Source: Lewinellaceae bacterium (GTDB taxonomy: Bacteria > Bacteroidota > Bacteroidia > Chitinophagales > Saprospiraceae). Taken from it: a DNA stretch of 64,000 bases. Shown piece by piece: positions 36,191 through 45,614 of this stretch; the stretch's first letter is position 1; every line of letters begins with the position of its first letter. Under the pieces are notes generated by a model that was not told where the DNA came from, searched no databases, and was given only the letters and a program-made list of their open reading frames with translations. Both the position numbers and the translations under genes were made by a program. The stretch lies in contig JADJWX010000012.1 of NCBI GenBank assembly GCA_016716135.1, positions 62,001 through 126,000 on the forward strand, read 5' to 3'.

Positions 36191-36274
36191 GAGTGGGACG
36201 GTATTTAGTTAAAACGGCTGCAAAAATACGGGAAAATAAACGTTCGGGTGGGCTCCAAAGTTGTCAACAGCGGG

Positions 36275-37000
36275 TTAATGGTCCATTACCATCTCCAAAA
36301 CCGCTGGCGTGTTGATTTCCGTGAAACCCGGCACATGAAGCTGGTAAAATTGCAACAGGCCGCGCAACAGCGCCTTGCGCTCGGAGCGGCTGAGCGATAT
36401 TTCATGGCATTGTGCCAGTGGGCTGTTGAGCAAGTCAAGCAAGGGCATGGCTTGTTCGGGTTGCAGGTACAGCGTATGCGGTGGTGCTTCTGCTAAAAAA
36501 ACACCCTCCTGCAGGTCGAAAAACACCGGGCCGTTTGCCTCGCCCTGCGGTTGGAATCCCAGAAAGCCCGATAAGTGCAATAAAAAATGCAGATGCTGGT
36601 TGGCAATAGGGTGCGGCGTGCTGTCGAGCCAATGCAACTGATCGAGTAAAAAATCGAACAGCTCGGGATTTTCTTCTCCCGCGTGGATGCTTTTTTGACA
36701 AATTTCAGCCATAAACAGCGCGATGGCGCCCCGTTTAATATCGAACGGGATTTTTTGAAAAATTTCACTTGCCCGCATTTCTTTTAACCTGTTCAGGTGC
36801 CCGTCGGCGTCGCGGAAATAGGCGACCAGGTCGACAACCATCATCGGCTGGAACAAGCTGAACGGCATGCGCGATTTTGCGGTGCGCACGCTTCCCCCGA
36901 TAAATGACCGGAGCCCCTTGTCTTCGGTGAAAATATCGGCGATTACGCTGGTTTCACCGTATTTGATGCTGCGAAAGATGATGCCGCGGGTGTGGAGCAT
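36275..37000 (-). CDS. recO: DNA repair protein RecO
   Basis: 241 residues. It starts with the RecO OB-fold pattern (MLHTRGIIFRSIKYGETSVIADIFTEDKGLRSFI) described by GIIFRSIKYGETS, followed by a helical domain with LHFLLHLSGFLGFQP. RecO loads RecA with RecF/RecR in gap repair. The zinc-binding Cys set seen in some RecO proteins is absent. The upstream gap has ATTTCGGATTTACGAATGAC-like low-complexity text. Confidence 0.9.
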   Translation of the reverse strand: MLHTRGIIFRSIKYGETSVIADIFTEDKGLRSFIGGSVRTAKSRMPFSLFQPMMVVDLVAYFRDADGHLNRLKEMRASEIFQKIPFDIKRGAIALFMAEICQKSIHAGEENPELFDFLLDQLHWLDSTPHPIANQHLHFLLHLSGFLGFQPQGEANGPVFFDLQEGVFLAEAPPHTLYLQPEQAMPLLDLLNSPLAQCHEISLSRSERKALLRGLLQFYQLHVPGFTEINTPAVLEMVMDH

Positions 37001-37150
37001 TTGAAAAAAAGATTTGCGATTTCGGATTTACGAATGACGATTTAGATAATTCTGGATAGGTTTGAATTATCCTACGTAAAATTCAAAACAACCTGCATCG
37101 AAATTTGTAAACCGTAAACTATGGCCAACGGGCCATTCTCAGGTAGCAGG

Positions 37151-37972
37151 TTATTTAAAAATCCGGTCAAATCGCGCAGCCAGCTCAGGTAATACAACGC
37201 GGAATTGTTCCGGAAAAATAAAATAATGGTGCATCGCAACCGGTAGGGCCGGCAAATCACTCAAGCCAACGACCGATTCGACATGCTGCCGCGACATCTG
37301 GCTGCAGACCTGGAGTTTTTCCCAAATGGCCGGGTCGGCTAGGTCGGGCCAGTCCAATTGTGGGTTCAGGAGCACAAATGCCTTGGCATATTCGTGCATC
37401 CCGACATTGTAATATTTGGCGGGTTCGATATAGGCCAGCATGAGTTGTTGGGCCGAAAATAACAGGCAGCCATCCGCTTCGTATAATTCCGAGGCATGCA
37501 CGAAATCGTACTCCGGCGAGGGGAAAGGGTATGGGTAAACAATAACTTTTTCAAACTTTCCAAACAGAAAATCCGGCCGGTTCAAGGTCAGCGTTACCGC
37601 TTGGGTCGCGAGTGCCAACTGCACATCCAGCGGAACGGTTTCGTCGGGCCAGGCCATCGGCGTCCAGTCGGTGGCCATCATAAAAAGCGCGGTGCGGTCG
37701 CGAAAACGCTGTTTTTCTGCTTTTTTCAGGCTCTGGTAAAACACCGTGCTGCGCTCCAGCAAGTCCTGCAAACCGGCCGGCAGCGCAGGCGGGCGGCGGC
37801 TGTACCACCACCAGTTCAATTGTGGGCTGAACACGTAAATCAAGGTGGCCATCACCACAAACGGAATGATCCAGGGCGCCAGGTAGCTGTCCTTGGTCCA
37901 GGTCAGGTATAGGAAAAAAAGCGCACCGCCGATAAATGGGGCTGCAAGGAAGTTGGCAAATTTTTGACGCAT
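37151..37972 (-). CDS. MtfA-like (M90) membrane protein with altered HExxH motif
   Basis: 273 residues with two N-terminal hydrophobic helices (FIGGALFFLYLTW, IIPFVVMATLIYVF). The soluble part fits the MtfA/M90 peptidase pattern: LLERSTVFYQSLKKAEKQRFRDR, FEKVIVYPYPFPSPEY and YNVGMHEYAKAFVLL. At the zinc site, where the family has HExxH, this protein has HEYAK (His193, Glu194, Lys197), so the second zinc ligand is missing. It may be an inactive homologue or use another ligand. Identification is by pattern only. Confidence 0.65.
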   Translation of the reverse strand: MRQKFANFLAAPFIGGALFFLYLTWTKDSYLAPWIIPFVVMATLIYVFSPQLNWWWYSRRPPALPAGLQDLLERSTVFYQSLKKAEKQRFRDRTALFMMATDWTPMAWPDETVPLDVQLALATQAVTLTLNRPDFLFGKFEKVIVYPYPFPSPEYDFVHASELYEADGCLLFSAQQLMLAYIEPAKYYNVGMHEYAKAFVLLNPQLDWPDLADPAIWEKLQVCSQMSRQHVESVVGLSDLPALPVAMHHYFIFPEQFRVVLPELAARFDRIFK

Positions 37973-38072
37973 AACCGGACAAAAATACGGTACCCGGGAA
38001 CGATTTCGGCGGCGGATAATTTTTGTCTGTAAAAAATTACGTGGAATGCTTTCAATTTGAAATTGCTCCGTT

Positions 38073-38080
38073 TACCTTTG
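38073..38080 (+). promoter_or_regulatory. Promoter -7 element for tRNA-Phe
   Basis: TACCTTTG, a full match to TAnnTTTG, lies about 20 bases before the tRNA. No -33 TTG is found at the best spacing. Confidence 0.45.
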
Positions 38081-38101
38081 CACCCGCTTTTTCAGCAGGC
38101 T

Positions 38102-38174
<73 letters not shown>

Positions 38175-38180
38175 CTTAAA

Positions 38181-38212
38181 GTCCCGCAGATGTTTTCTGC
38201 GGGGCTTTTTTG
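38181..38212 (+). terminator. Intrinsic terminator after tRNA-Phe
   Basis: CCCGCAGA (38183-38190) pairs with TCTGCGGG (38196-38203), followed by GCTTTTTTG. A strong GC stem with a T-run, 8 bases after the tRNA. Confidence 0.85.
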
Positions 38213-38330
38213 TTTTGTTCCGGCCGCTGAAAATCCCGGAAAAAATTGGAATCGCTACTTTCGCCATCGAAACCATTTTCCCGGCCACCCGTTTACTACC
38301 TTTCACGCGCCTCACCGCACACCTGAATCA

Positions 38331-39398
38331 ATGTCCGACGATATCGTCATAAGAGTCTTACTCCTGCCGCTGGCCCTGCTTTACGGCATGGTGATCGGTT
38401 TGCGCAATCTGCTTTACCGCATCGGGCTTTTGCGCAGCGTGCAGTTTGATCTGCCGGTGATTTCGGTCGGCAACCTCACGGTAGGCGGCGCAGGGAAAAG
38501 CCCACATATCGAATACCTCCTGCGTTGGCTCGACCAATACATCAATGTGGCGGTGTTGAGTCGCGGCTATGGCCGCAAAACTGAAGGCTATCGCCCGGTA
38601 AGTGTGATCGACTCCGTGGAACAGGCCGGCGACGAACCGGTGCAATTCAAACGCAAATTTCCGGAAGTGCCTATCAGCGTCAGTGAAAGCCGGGCGCTTG
38701 GCGTACCCGAACTGGTGCGGCGCAACCCCGACCTGCATTGCGTGCTGCTCGACGATGCCTTCCAGCATCTGGCGGTTACGCCGGGACTCAATATTTTGCT
38801 CACAGAATATAACCGGCCGTTTACCCGCGACTGGCTGTTGCCCGCAGGCCGCCTGCGCGAAGGCCGTTTTGAGTATCGCCGGGCGGACATTATTCTGGTT
38901 ACGAAATGCCCCGATAATCTCACTGCCCGGCAGCGCTTGCATATGGAACAGGAGATTGATCCTTTTCCGCGTCAACGCGTTTTTTTTACAAAATACAGCT
39001 ACGGGCTGCCGTATGAATTGTTGCGCCCCGATTTAAAACGCAACCTCGATTTGCAAACGGACGTGCTGCTCGTCAGCGCCATCGCCAACACCGACTATTT
39101 GTTGCAGTACCTGGCACAAACGGTTAATTCGGTGCAGGCGCTGGAGTACTCCGATCATCATTATTTTACGGAAGCCGATCTGCACACCGTGCGCCGGCGT
39201 TTCAATGCCATGCCGGGGCAGCATAACATTATCCTCACCACGGAAAAAGACGCCACCCGGCTCGAATTGCATCGGCAGTTTTTATGGGAAAGCCAGATTC
39301 CCATTTTTGTGTTGCCGGCGGTGGTGGAATTTTGCGATAACGACGAAGCGGAATTTCAAGCTGAAGTGAAACGGTTTTTAATGGAATTTAAGGTTTGA
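38331..39398 (+). CDS. lpxK: Tetraacyldisaccharide 4'-kinase LpxK
   Basis: 355 residues from the ATG at 38331; the upstream extension of the frame runs into the tRNA and is not coding. An N-terminal hydrophobic helix (VLLLPLALLYGMVIGLRN) is followed by the P-loop VGGAGKSPH, LSRGYGRK, DEPVQFKRK, and the VLLDDAFQHLAV block. It phosphorylates the lipid A precursor at the inner-membrane face, so the organism makes lipid A. It is convergent with murQ. Confidence 0.95.
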   Translation: MSDDIVIRVLLLPLALLYGMVIGLRNLLYRIGLLRSVQFDLPVISVGNLTVGGAGKSPHIEYLLRWLDQYINVAVLSRGYGRKTEGYRPVSVIDSVEQAGDEPVQFKRKFPEVPISVSESRALGVPELVRRNPDLHCVLLDDAFQHLAVTPGLNILLTEYNRPFTRDWLLPAGRLREGRFEYRRADIILVTKCPDNLTARQRLHMEQEIDPFPRQRVFFTKYSYGLPYELLRPDLKRNLDLQTDVLLVSAIANTDYLLQYLAQTVNSVQALEYSDHHYFTEADLHTVRRRFNAMPGQHNIILTTEKDATRLELHRQFLWESQIPIFVLPAVVEFCDNDEAEFQAEVKRFLMEFKV

Positions 39399-39416
39399 TC
39401 TGTATTTGACCTGCCT

Positions 39417-40226
39417 CTATTTTTTAAAAAACGCATCCACAGCTTCCCGGACACTGCCATGTTTTAACAGCAGGCCTTGCGCGACATCGTAATCCTGCCC
39501 GGTAGCCTGCATGACCATCTTGGTGCCGCGATCGACCAGTTTGGAGTTGCTGAGTTGCATATCCACCATTTTATTGTCCTGAACCCGCCCGAGTTGGATC
39601 ATTACCGTACTGGAGATCATGTTTAAAACCAGTTTCTGCGCGGTTCCGGCTTTCATACGGGTACTGCCGGTAACAAACTCCGGGCCTGTGACTACCAAAA
39701 CCGGGAAATCCGATTCGGCAATAACCGGCGCACCGGGATTGCAGGTGATGCAACCCGTGGTAATGCCCCGTTCGCGGCAGGCGCGCAAGCCATGCACGAC
39801 ATAGGGCGTGGTGCCGGAAGCGGCAATCCCGATAACGACATCCTGCCGATCAATTTGGTGCGCCTGCAAATCCTCCCATGCCTGCGTATGACTGTCTTCG
39901 GCGCCTTCCACGGCTTTGCGGATCGCGCTGTCGCCACCGGCAATAAGTCCGACCACCCAGCCGGGCGGCGCGCCATAGGTTGGCGGTATTTCGGAGGCAT
40001 CCAGGATGCCAAGCCGGCCGCTGGTGCCTGCGCCGATGTAAAACAGCCGGCCTCCATCGCGCATTTTCGGCACAATTGCCTGCACCAGCGCTTCGATGTC
40101 CGGAAGTGCTTTTTCTACGGCTAACGGCACGGATTGGTCTTCAGTGTTGATGTTCCGCAGGAGTGCATCCACCGGCATTGTTTCGAGGTGGCGGTATTTT
40201 GACGGACTTTCAGTGATCTTTTCCAT
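39417..40226 (-). CDS. murQ: N-acetylmuramic acid 6-phosphate etherase MurQ
   Basis: 269 residues. It cleaves the lactyl ether of MurNAc-6-P to give GlcNAc-6-P and D-lactate in wall recycling. The SIS-domain motifs are GAGTSGRLGILDASE (catalytic Glu in DASEIPPTYG), the second Glu in VEGAEDS, GIAASGTTPYV and the signature GSTRMKAGTAQK. Length is a little below the usual 300. It lies back to back with a lipoprotein gene. Confidence 0.95.
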   Translation of the reverse strand: MEKITESPSKYRHLETMPVDALLRNINTEDQSVPLAVEKALPDIEALVQAIVPKMRDGGRLFYIGAGTSGRLGILDASEIPPTYGAPPGWVVGLIAGGDSAIRKAVEGAEDSHTQAWEDLQAHQIDRQDVVIGIAASGTTPYVVHGLRACRERGITTGCITCNPGAPVIAESDFPVLVVTGPEFVTGSTRMKAGTAQKLVLNMISSTVMIQLGRVQDNKMVDMQLSNSKLVDRGTKMVMQATGQDYDVAQGLLLKHGSVREAVDAFFKK

Positions 40227-40394
40227 GGGTGTCTGTTTTACGTGGCTGTTTGCAATTCGTTTGATGCCGTTTACGAGGTGTTTAATTTTTTAACAAAATT
40301 TCAATTTGTGCTAACAAGTCTTAATACTTTGAGTGCAGCCTGAAGGTGCAACTTTCGGTCAAATTTGGAAAACAACTGTAAAACAACGTTCGCC

Positions 40395-41596
40395 ATGTTT
40401 GCTCGAAGGAATTTCACCACGCCAATAATTGCCGTTCTGACACTTAGTTTATTGTTGACGGCTTGCCAAACTGCTCAAAAATTTGTTGAAAGCGGCGACT
40501 ACGACGGCGCTATCGCCTATTGTGTCAACAAATTACGCGGTAAAAAAAATAAAAAAACCGAGCTGGTTCGCGGCCTCGAACTTGCTTTTTCCAAAGCACA
40601 GGCACGCGACCTGAACACGGCTAACCAACTGGCGGCCAACGGCCGGCCTGAAAGTTGGGAGCGGATCAACGCCATCCACCGCCAGATACTCACCCGTCAG
40701 AATAAAATTGCCCCCTTGCTGCCGCTGGTTTCCAAGGACGGTTACCGCGCGAATTTTGAGTTTGTAAATATCGGCCAATTGGAAACCGAAAGCCGGGGGA
40801 AAGCCGCCGAATACCTGTATTCCCGCGCTGAGGATCTGTTATTGCGGGCCGATAACGGCGATCGTCAGGCTGCCCGCGATGCTTACCAAATGCTCCGCGA
40901 CCTGGAAACACGCTATTACAAACAGTACAAAAACAAGGACCAACTGTTGCAAGATGCTTTAAATCTTGGCACCACGCATATCCTGTTTGAAATTGAAAAC
41001 CGGAGCAATAAATACCTGCCGCGCGATTTCAACGACCGGATACTTGCATTGAATGCTGCCGACCTGAACAGCCAATGGCGCGCCTTTCACTTTGCCCCTA
41101 ATTCCAATTTGCCGGTCGATTACCGGGTGGTGTTCAATATCCGGCAAGTGGATATCAGCCCCGAGCGGGTCAGCGAGCGGCGGTATGTGGACGAAAAAGA
41201 CATCCAGGACGGCTGGAATTATGTGTTGGACGAACGCGGAAACGTGAAAAAGACACCGCCGGCAACGACATCAAAACACCGCGAATGGTCTGCATCCGCG
41301 CCGAGGTTTTGGAGATATTCCAGTCAAAGGCGGCACGCCTGACCGGCACCATTGATATTTACGACGCCGTTCGAAATACCCGAATTGATTCCCGCGACCT
41401 GGGCACTGAAATTTTGTTTGAAAACTATGCCTCAACTTTTCAGGGAGACCGCCGGGCGCTCAGCCGCGACTCACGCAACCGTATCGGCAATAGTCCACAG
41501 CCTTTTCCGCAAGATGAACACATGCTGATGCAGGCTGCAGATCGGCTCAAGCCAGAAATCAGGGATGAATTGCGGCGCAGCAGGGGCATTCTTTGA
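40395..41596 (+). pseudogene. Lipoprotein of unknown function, frameshifted in this assembly
   Basis: The first frame starts at the ATG at 40395 with a lipobox (LSLLLTAC, then QTAQKFVESGDYDGAI) and runs through a helical region to NVKK at about 41250. It then degenerates to a Ser/Arg-rich tail. The +2 frame continues sensibly with DTAGNDIKTPRMVCIRAEVLEIFQ to a stop at 41596. One A missing from the run 41247-41251 (A5, A6 expected) explains the break. The joined protein has about 400 residues. No family was recognised. Confidence 0.7.
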
Positions 41597-41611
41597 TCGC
41601 GAATCCGACCG

Positions 41612-41718
41612 TTTTTTCACCACGAGTCCATGGAGAATTAAGCGCCGTAGGCGAGTACTCGTCCTACGACCTCAAGTCGTAGGACGAGTAAAGCGCCCCT
41701 CCTCCGTGGTGAAAAAAT
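41612..41718. repeat. Palindromic intergenic element (CCACGGAG/TCCTACGAC type)
   Basis: Outer arms TTTTTTCACCACG (from 41612) and CGTGGTGAAAAAA (41706-41718); centre arms ACTCGTCCTACGAC (41657-41670) and GTCGTAGGACGAGT (41676-41689) around a 5-base loop. It fills the gap between the frameshifted lipoprotein and the convergent barrel gene. Confidence 0.8.
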
Positions 41719-41768
41719 AGAATCGTTTGCACAGGTGAGAACTTATGAAAACCTCTCTTTCAAGAACC

Positions 41769-43130
41769 TCAAAGAAAAGCCACAACGCCGGCCTGAATGG
41801 AGAATGTATTGATTGGCTCGCGTTTAGGGCCGATCCCTTTTCCGGAGATAGACTGCCGGTAAGCCGGCTCAATGAAAGCCGTGTACCGTTTCCCGGCAAT
41901 TGGATGTTCGATACGGATGCCGGCATCCAACGATGCATAGAAGTTGTCGTTCAATTTCCCTTTTTCCAAAATGCCGCGTCCCGATTGGCGGAGTTGCGGC
42001 GATTGGCTGGGATCGGGCAGGAAATTCGGTGGCAAGGCATCGGGTGCGTAGTAAACTGTGCCGTAATCGTATGTTTTCTGCGTAGCAAAGTTGGCCGTCA
42101 GACCGGCGGTTGCATGCGCCGTAGTGTTGCCGAACCGGGCGATCCGGCGCGTCACTTTGACAGGCACAGTAACCATGTCGGTATGCACGTCGGTCAATGT
42201 TGACCCGTAGTAACCGCTGGCTATATTGCCGCTGTAAATTTCAACCTCCCGTTTGGGCGTATAGTTTTTCTGCACATACCCCAAACCGGCTTCTACACCC
42301 CATTTCTCTTTGCGATAACCTGCGGAAATCGTTCCCCCGTACCCGACACTGTTTCGGCGCATGCCATGGACAAGCACCCGGTTTTGATCTAGGTTTGCCG
42401 ATGCGGCAAGATAAAACGGTCCGGGGCGGTTGGCCTGTTTGGTTGGCACAATCGGCATTAGCAGTTGGCGCTCCGGCACTGAAAATCCTGCCAGCACATC
42501 GGACGGGATCAGATCAACCGAAGCGATCATCGGTTTGGCGCCGACGCCGATAGCGCTCAGCTCCACCAAAATATCGAGTGTGGAATTTGCCTTGCGGTAA
42601 TCAGTGGAGCCAATAAATGGAATGGCCGGGTTGGATGCGAGCGTGTGGGCGATGGCGGATGCATAAATTGATTGACCACCGGAAAACGATGTGTTGTCGG
42701 AGGTCAGGGGAAGGCGAGATTCTGTGCCCGCGCCGCCGGCCTGTGCCACCGGTACATCGGCAGGGAATACCGGCTTTTGGGGGCCTTCGACGGCATTTGG
42801 CCCAAAGAATGCAGGGAAATTCCACAAAAAGAGCAGCAAGAGGGTGCACTCGGCCAGTTTGGCAAGGCGCAAGCGCGCGATGCGGCTGGTTTGTACCTGC
42901 ATTTTTGTAGCGAACAATTGCCAATGTGCCGCCTGGTACGGCACTTCCAAACGCTCAAGTGTGTGGAATACGGCTTTGTCCACGGTATCCACGGCAGCGG
43001 GCTGTTCTTCCACCAGGGCTGCATCCATGCGTGTTTGCAGGGCCGTCCAACTGGCCGGTTCATAGGCAGGTTCCAGGTTGTCCAGAACTGCTTTCAGGCT
43101 GTAATCAAAAGTCTTATCGTCCATTTTCAT
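41769..43130 (-). CDS. Single-span membrane protein with beta-barrel-like C-terminus, partner of the sigma factor
   Basis: 453 residues from the ATG at 43130 (an in-frame TTG lies one codon upstream). The N-terminal 80 residues hold two similar repeats, LDNLEPAYEPASWTALQTRM and LERLEVPYQAAHWQLFATKM. One membrane span is at 89-110 (ECTLLLLFLWNFPAFF). The rest is Ser/Pro-rich and then strand-rich (GYGGTISAGYRKEKWGVEAGLGYV, FIEPAYRQS...FSIQAGVVAFL). The gene overlaps the stop of the ECF sigma gene by 17 bases. By position and N-terminal topology it may be the sigma factor's regulator, but no known anti-sigma motif was seen. Confidence 0.65.
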   Translation of the reverse strand: MKMDDKTFDYSLKAVLDNLEPAYEPASWTALQTRMDAALVEEQPAAVDTVDKAVFHTLERLEVPYQAAHWQLFATKMQVQTSRIARLRLAKLAECTLLLLFLWNFPAFFGPNAVEGPQKPVFPADVPVAQAGGAGTESRLPLTSDNTSFSGGQSIYASAIAHTLASNPAIPFIGSTDYRKANSTLDILVELSAIGVGAKPMIASVDLIPSDVLAGFSVPERQLLMPIVPTKQANRPGPFYLAASANLDQNRVLVHGMRRNSVGYGGTISAGYRKEKWGVEAGLGYVQKNYTPKREVEIYSGNIASGYYGSTLTDVHTDMVTVPVKVTRRIARFGNTTAHATAGLTANFATQKTYDYGTVYYAPDALPPNFLPDPSQSPQLRQSGRGILEKGKLNDNFYASLDAGIRIEHPIAGKRYTAFIEPAYRQSISGKGIGPKREPINTFSIQAGVVAFL

Positions 43131-43686
43131 CAAACTGCATCCGTCGTACAGTAAAAAATTCTTTTAGTTTGATCCGGGCTTTCACCAGGTTGCTCCGGGA
43201 AGTACTTTCGGTGATTTGCAGGGCGTCGGCAATTTCTTTATGTGAAAAACCTTCCACAACGTACAGGTTAAATACGGCGCGGTAGGCAGGGGAAAGTTCG
43301 TGCACGGCGGCCAGAATCTCCTGTTCCGTCAGTTGGCTCAGGGCATCTGGGTCATCGTTCGATAATGTGTGCGCTTCCGAAATGTCTTCGGTGCGCCGCC
43401 GTATTGTTTTACGGTAATAATCGATGCAGGTGTTTACCATGATCGTCCGGATCCAGGCTGGGAGCGAAGTGCCGGGCTTGAAGCGGGAAATGTTTTGGAA
43501 TACTTTGATAAAGCCCTCATGGAGCAGGTCGAGCGCTTCGTCCCGGGAGCCGGCATAGCGCAGGCAAATTCCCATCATTTTGCCGTAGTACTGTTGGTAC
43601 AATTGCTCCTGGGCCCACCGCTCCTGACGCGTCAGGGCGGCTAACAGTGTGTTTTCCGTGTTTTCCAAAGGGAGGGCAAAGTCCAT
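43114..43686 (-). CDS. ECF-type RNA polymerase sigma factor
   Basis: 190 residues from the ATG at 43686 (an in-frame TTG lies six codons upstream). Region 2 reads LYQQYYGKMMGICLRYAGSRDEALDLLHEGFIKVFQNI and then WIRTIMVNTCIDYYRK. Region 4 reads LSPAYRAVFNLYVVEGFSHKEIADAL and STSRSNLVKARIKL; both are given here as recognised blocks. It directs transcription of an unknown regulon. It is translationally linked to the membrane protein downstream, the usual arrangement for a sigma and its membrane regulator. Confidence 0.9.
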   Translation of the reverse strand: MDFALPLENTENTLLAALTRQERWAQEQLYQQYYGKMMGICLRYAGSRDEALDLLHEGFIKVFQNISRFKPGTSLPAWIRTIMVNTCIDYYRKTIRRRTEDISEAHTLSNDDPDALSQLTEQEILAAVHELSPAYRAVFNLYVVEGFSHKEIADALQITESTSRSNLVKARIKLKEFFTVRRMQFDENGR

Positions 43687-43997
43687 ATGTAATAGTCGGT
43701 TCAAACGTTGGAGAAAAACGGCATTAGGATGCGCCCGCCTTTGAACGAGCCAAAGAAAAACGAAACGGTGCAGCCATCTGCTGCCTGTACTGGCGTAAAA
43801 ATTTTCAGGTAGGCTGCCTGTGCCTGAAGATTATTTGCCCCGGGCAGGCTTTTAAGTCTGCTAATCCCCAATTGAAGGCACAAAAAAGCGCATTGAAAAT
43901 TTTTTAAAACAAAGTGTTGATTTTAAAATACATTTTGTTTTAAATTTGCTGCTGTAAGTGTTTTAACTTTTTTTGATCCATTAATACTGCCGTCATC
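43687..43997. other. Divergent intergenic region between sigma and GH73 genes
   Basis: It holds a promoter for the GH73 gene (43917-43948) and AT-rich flanks. Apart from a GGCAGGC-containing hairpin-like patch near 43805-43855, nothing else was recognised. Confidence 0.5.
43917..43948 (+). promoter_or_regulatory. Promoter for the GH73 gene
   Basis: TTG (43917-43919), a 21-base spacer and TAAATTTG (43941-43948) fit the Bacteroidota consensus. The ATG is at 43998. Confidence 0.5.
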
Positions 43998-44957
43998 ATG
44001 GGAAAAATGAAATGGTACGCCACGATGGAGGACAATTTACAGCAGCCGGTACTTCGCAAAAATACAACACAAAACCGGCAGCGCCGGCAATCTGCACTTG
44101 GTCATTGGATTGACAACCAACCCGACCAAATTTCACTGCGCAACCTGATCCGGCATCTGATCTGGCGGCTTCGCCGGCATTGGCTGGCATTCCTGTTTCA
44201 GGCCAACAAGTACACCCTGGGTGCGTTTCGCGAACGGGCTGTCTTAAAATTGGGCACGGTAGTCGGGTTGGGCTATTTTTTATTGTTTACTGATCAACGA
44301 TCCGACTTTTTTTTGCCGGGCCAATTGAGTGAGTCCATGCAATTGGGTCCCGTTGAAACAACCTTGGAAGATACAGACGGACCGACCGCCGGCCGTTCGC
44401 TGGATTGGAAAGTAACCGCTGCGCCGACGGTGGGTACTTTTAAAGAACCCGCATTGCCGAAGCTGAAAAATAGCGGCAATGATGCGGCCCCGATTTCCGC
44501 CCGGCAAATGAAGGGAGACAAAACGGGCCAGTACATCAGCCGGTTTTCAAAAACTGCCGTACAGGAAATGCACAAATTTGGGATTCCGGCCAGTATCAGT
44601 CTGGCACAGGGCCTGGTGGAAAGCCGCTACGGCACCAGCACGCTGGCCGTACGGAACAACAATCATTTCGGAATGAAGTGTTTTTCAAAAAAATGCCGCG
44701 ACGGGCACTGCTCCAATTTTGACGATGACCACCACAAAGATTTTTTCCGGATTTACAAAACCCCCTGGGACAGTTGGCGCGCGCACAGCCTTATGTTGGC
44801 CAACGGGCGCTATGCCCGGCTTAAAAAATTTGGCAAAAATTACCGGAAATGGGCGCAGGGCCTGGAAAATTTGGGGTATGCCACAGACCGGTCTTATGCC
44901 GAAAAACTTATCGGGGTGATCGAGCGGTACAATTTGCAGCGGTTTGACCGGATGTAA
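43998..44957 (+). CDS. Membrane-anchored glucosaminidase-domain (GH73-type) protein
   Basis: 319 residues. A basic N-terminus is followed by a hydrophobic span at about 80-95 (LKLGTVVGLGYFLLF), so the catalytic part lies outside the cytoplasm. The glucosaminidase domain begins with YISRFSKTAVQEMHKFGIPASISLAQGLVESRYG, described by the family motif SISLAQGLVESRYG (catalytic Glu), then NNNHFGMKCF and WRAHSLML. It should cut peptidoglycan glycan strands during growth or division. It is convergent with rsmG. Confidence 0.85.
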   Translation: MGKMKWYATMEDNLQQPVLRKNTTQNRQRRQSALGHWIDNQPDQISLRNLIRHLIWRLRRHWLAFLFQANKYTLGAFRERAVLKLGTVVGLGYFLLFTDQRSDFFLPGQLSESMQLGPVETTLEDTDGPTAGRSLDWKVTAAPTVGTFKEPALPKLKNSGNDAAPISARQMKGDKTGQYISRFSKTAVQEMHKFGIPASISLAQGLVESRYGTSTLAVRNNNHFGMKCFSKKCRDGHCSNFDDDHHKDFFRIYKTPWDSWRAHSLMLANGRYARLKKFGKNYRKWAQGLENLGYATDRSYAEKLIGVIERYNLQRFDRM

Positions 44958-44965
44958 GGAATGCT

Positions 44966-45604
44966 TCAGCCCTGCACGTACACCACCCATTTTTCTTCAA
45001 ACCAGGGATCGTCGTAAAACGAACTGATTGGGAACAACTCCGTGTAGCTGCTTCCATCACCCGGCAGGGCTGCGATTTCCGGTTGGATCTTCCCGCCTTT
45101 CAGGGCGATCAGGCCGTTGGGGTAGGCATGAATTTGTTTTTTCTTTAACAGGCGCTGCGACCAGCCCAGTAATTTGTCGAGCGGGGCCACAGCGCGGGAT
45201 ACGACGAAATCGAAGCTGTGGGCCATTTTCAGGTCCTCTGCCCGACAGTGGCGTGCAGTCACATTTTTCAACCCTAACGCCTGCGCTACTTCGCGAACCA
45301 CGGTAATTTTTTTTCCGGTTCCGTCGATCAACGTAAACTGTACTTCAGGCAACAAAATAGCCAATGGGATGCCCGGAAAGCCGCCGCCTGTACCCAGATC
45401 AAGCAGGCGCGCGCCGGGCTTGAACTGAAAGACCTTGGCGATGGCAAGCGAGTGCAAAACGTGCCGGACTTCCAGGTTTTCAATGTCCTGCCGGGAAATC
45501 ACGTTTACTTTGGCGTTCCATGCCCGGAATTCGGCATCGAGTTGTGCAAATTGCGCGCGTTGACCCGCGTCCAGTTCAGGGAAATAATGTTGAACGGCGT
45601 TCAT
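44966..45604 (-). CDS. rsmG: 16S rRNA (guanine-527-N7)-methyltransferase RsmG
   Basis: 212 residues. The SAM-binding motif is ARLLDLGTGGGFPGIPLAI, described by DLGTGGGFPG; family blocks NVISRQDIENLEVRHVLHSL and FVVSRAVAPLDKLL follow. It methylates G527 in the small subunit rRNA. It starts 10 bases after the TPR gene and is probably cotranscribed with it. Confidence 0.95.
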   Translation of the reverse strand: MNAVQHYFPELDAGQRAQFAQLDAEFRAWNAKVNVISRQDIENLEVRHVLHSLAIAKVFQFKPGARLLDLGTGGGFPGIPLAILLPEVQFTLIDGTGKKITVVREVAQALGLKNVTARHCRAEDLKMAHSFDFVVSRAVAPLDKLLGWSQRLLKKKQIHAYPNGLIALKGGKIQPEIAALPGDGSSYTELFPISSFYDDPWFEEKWVVYVQG

Positions 45605-45614
45605 GTTGGAAAGG

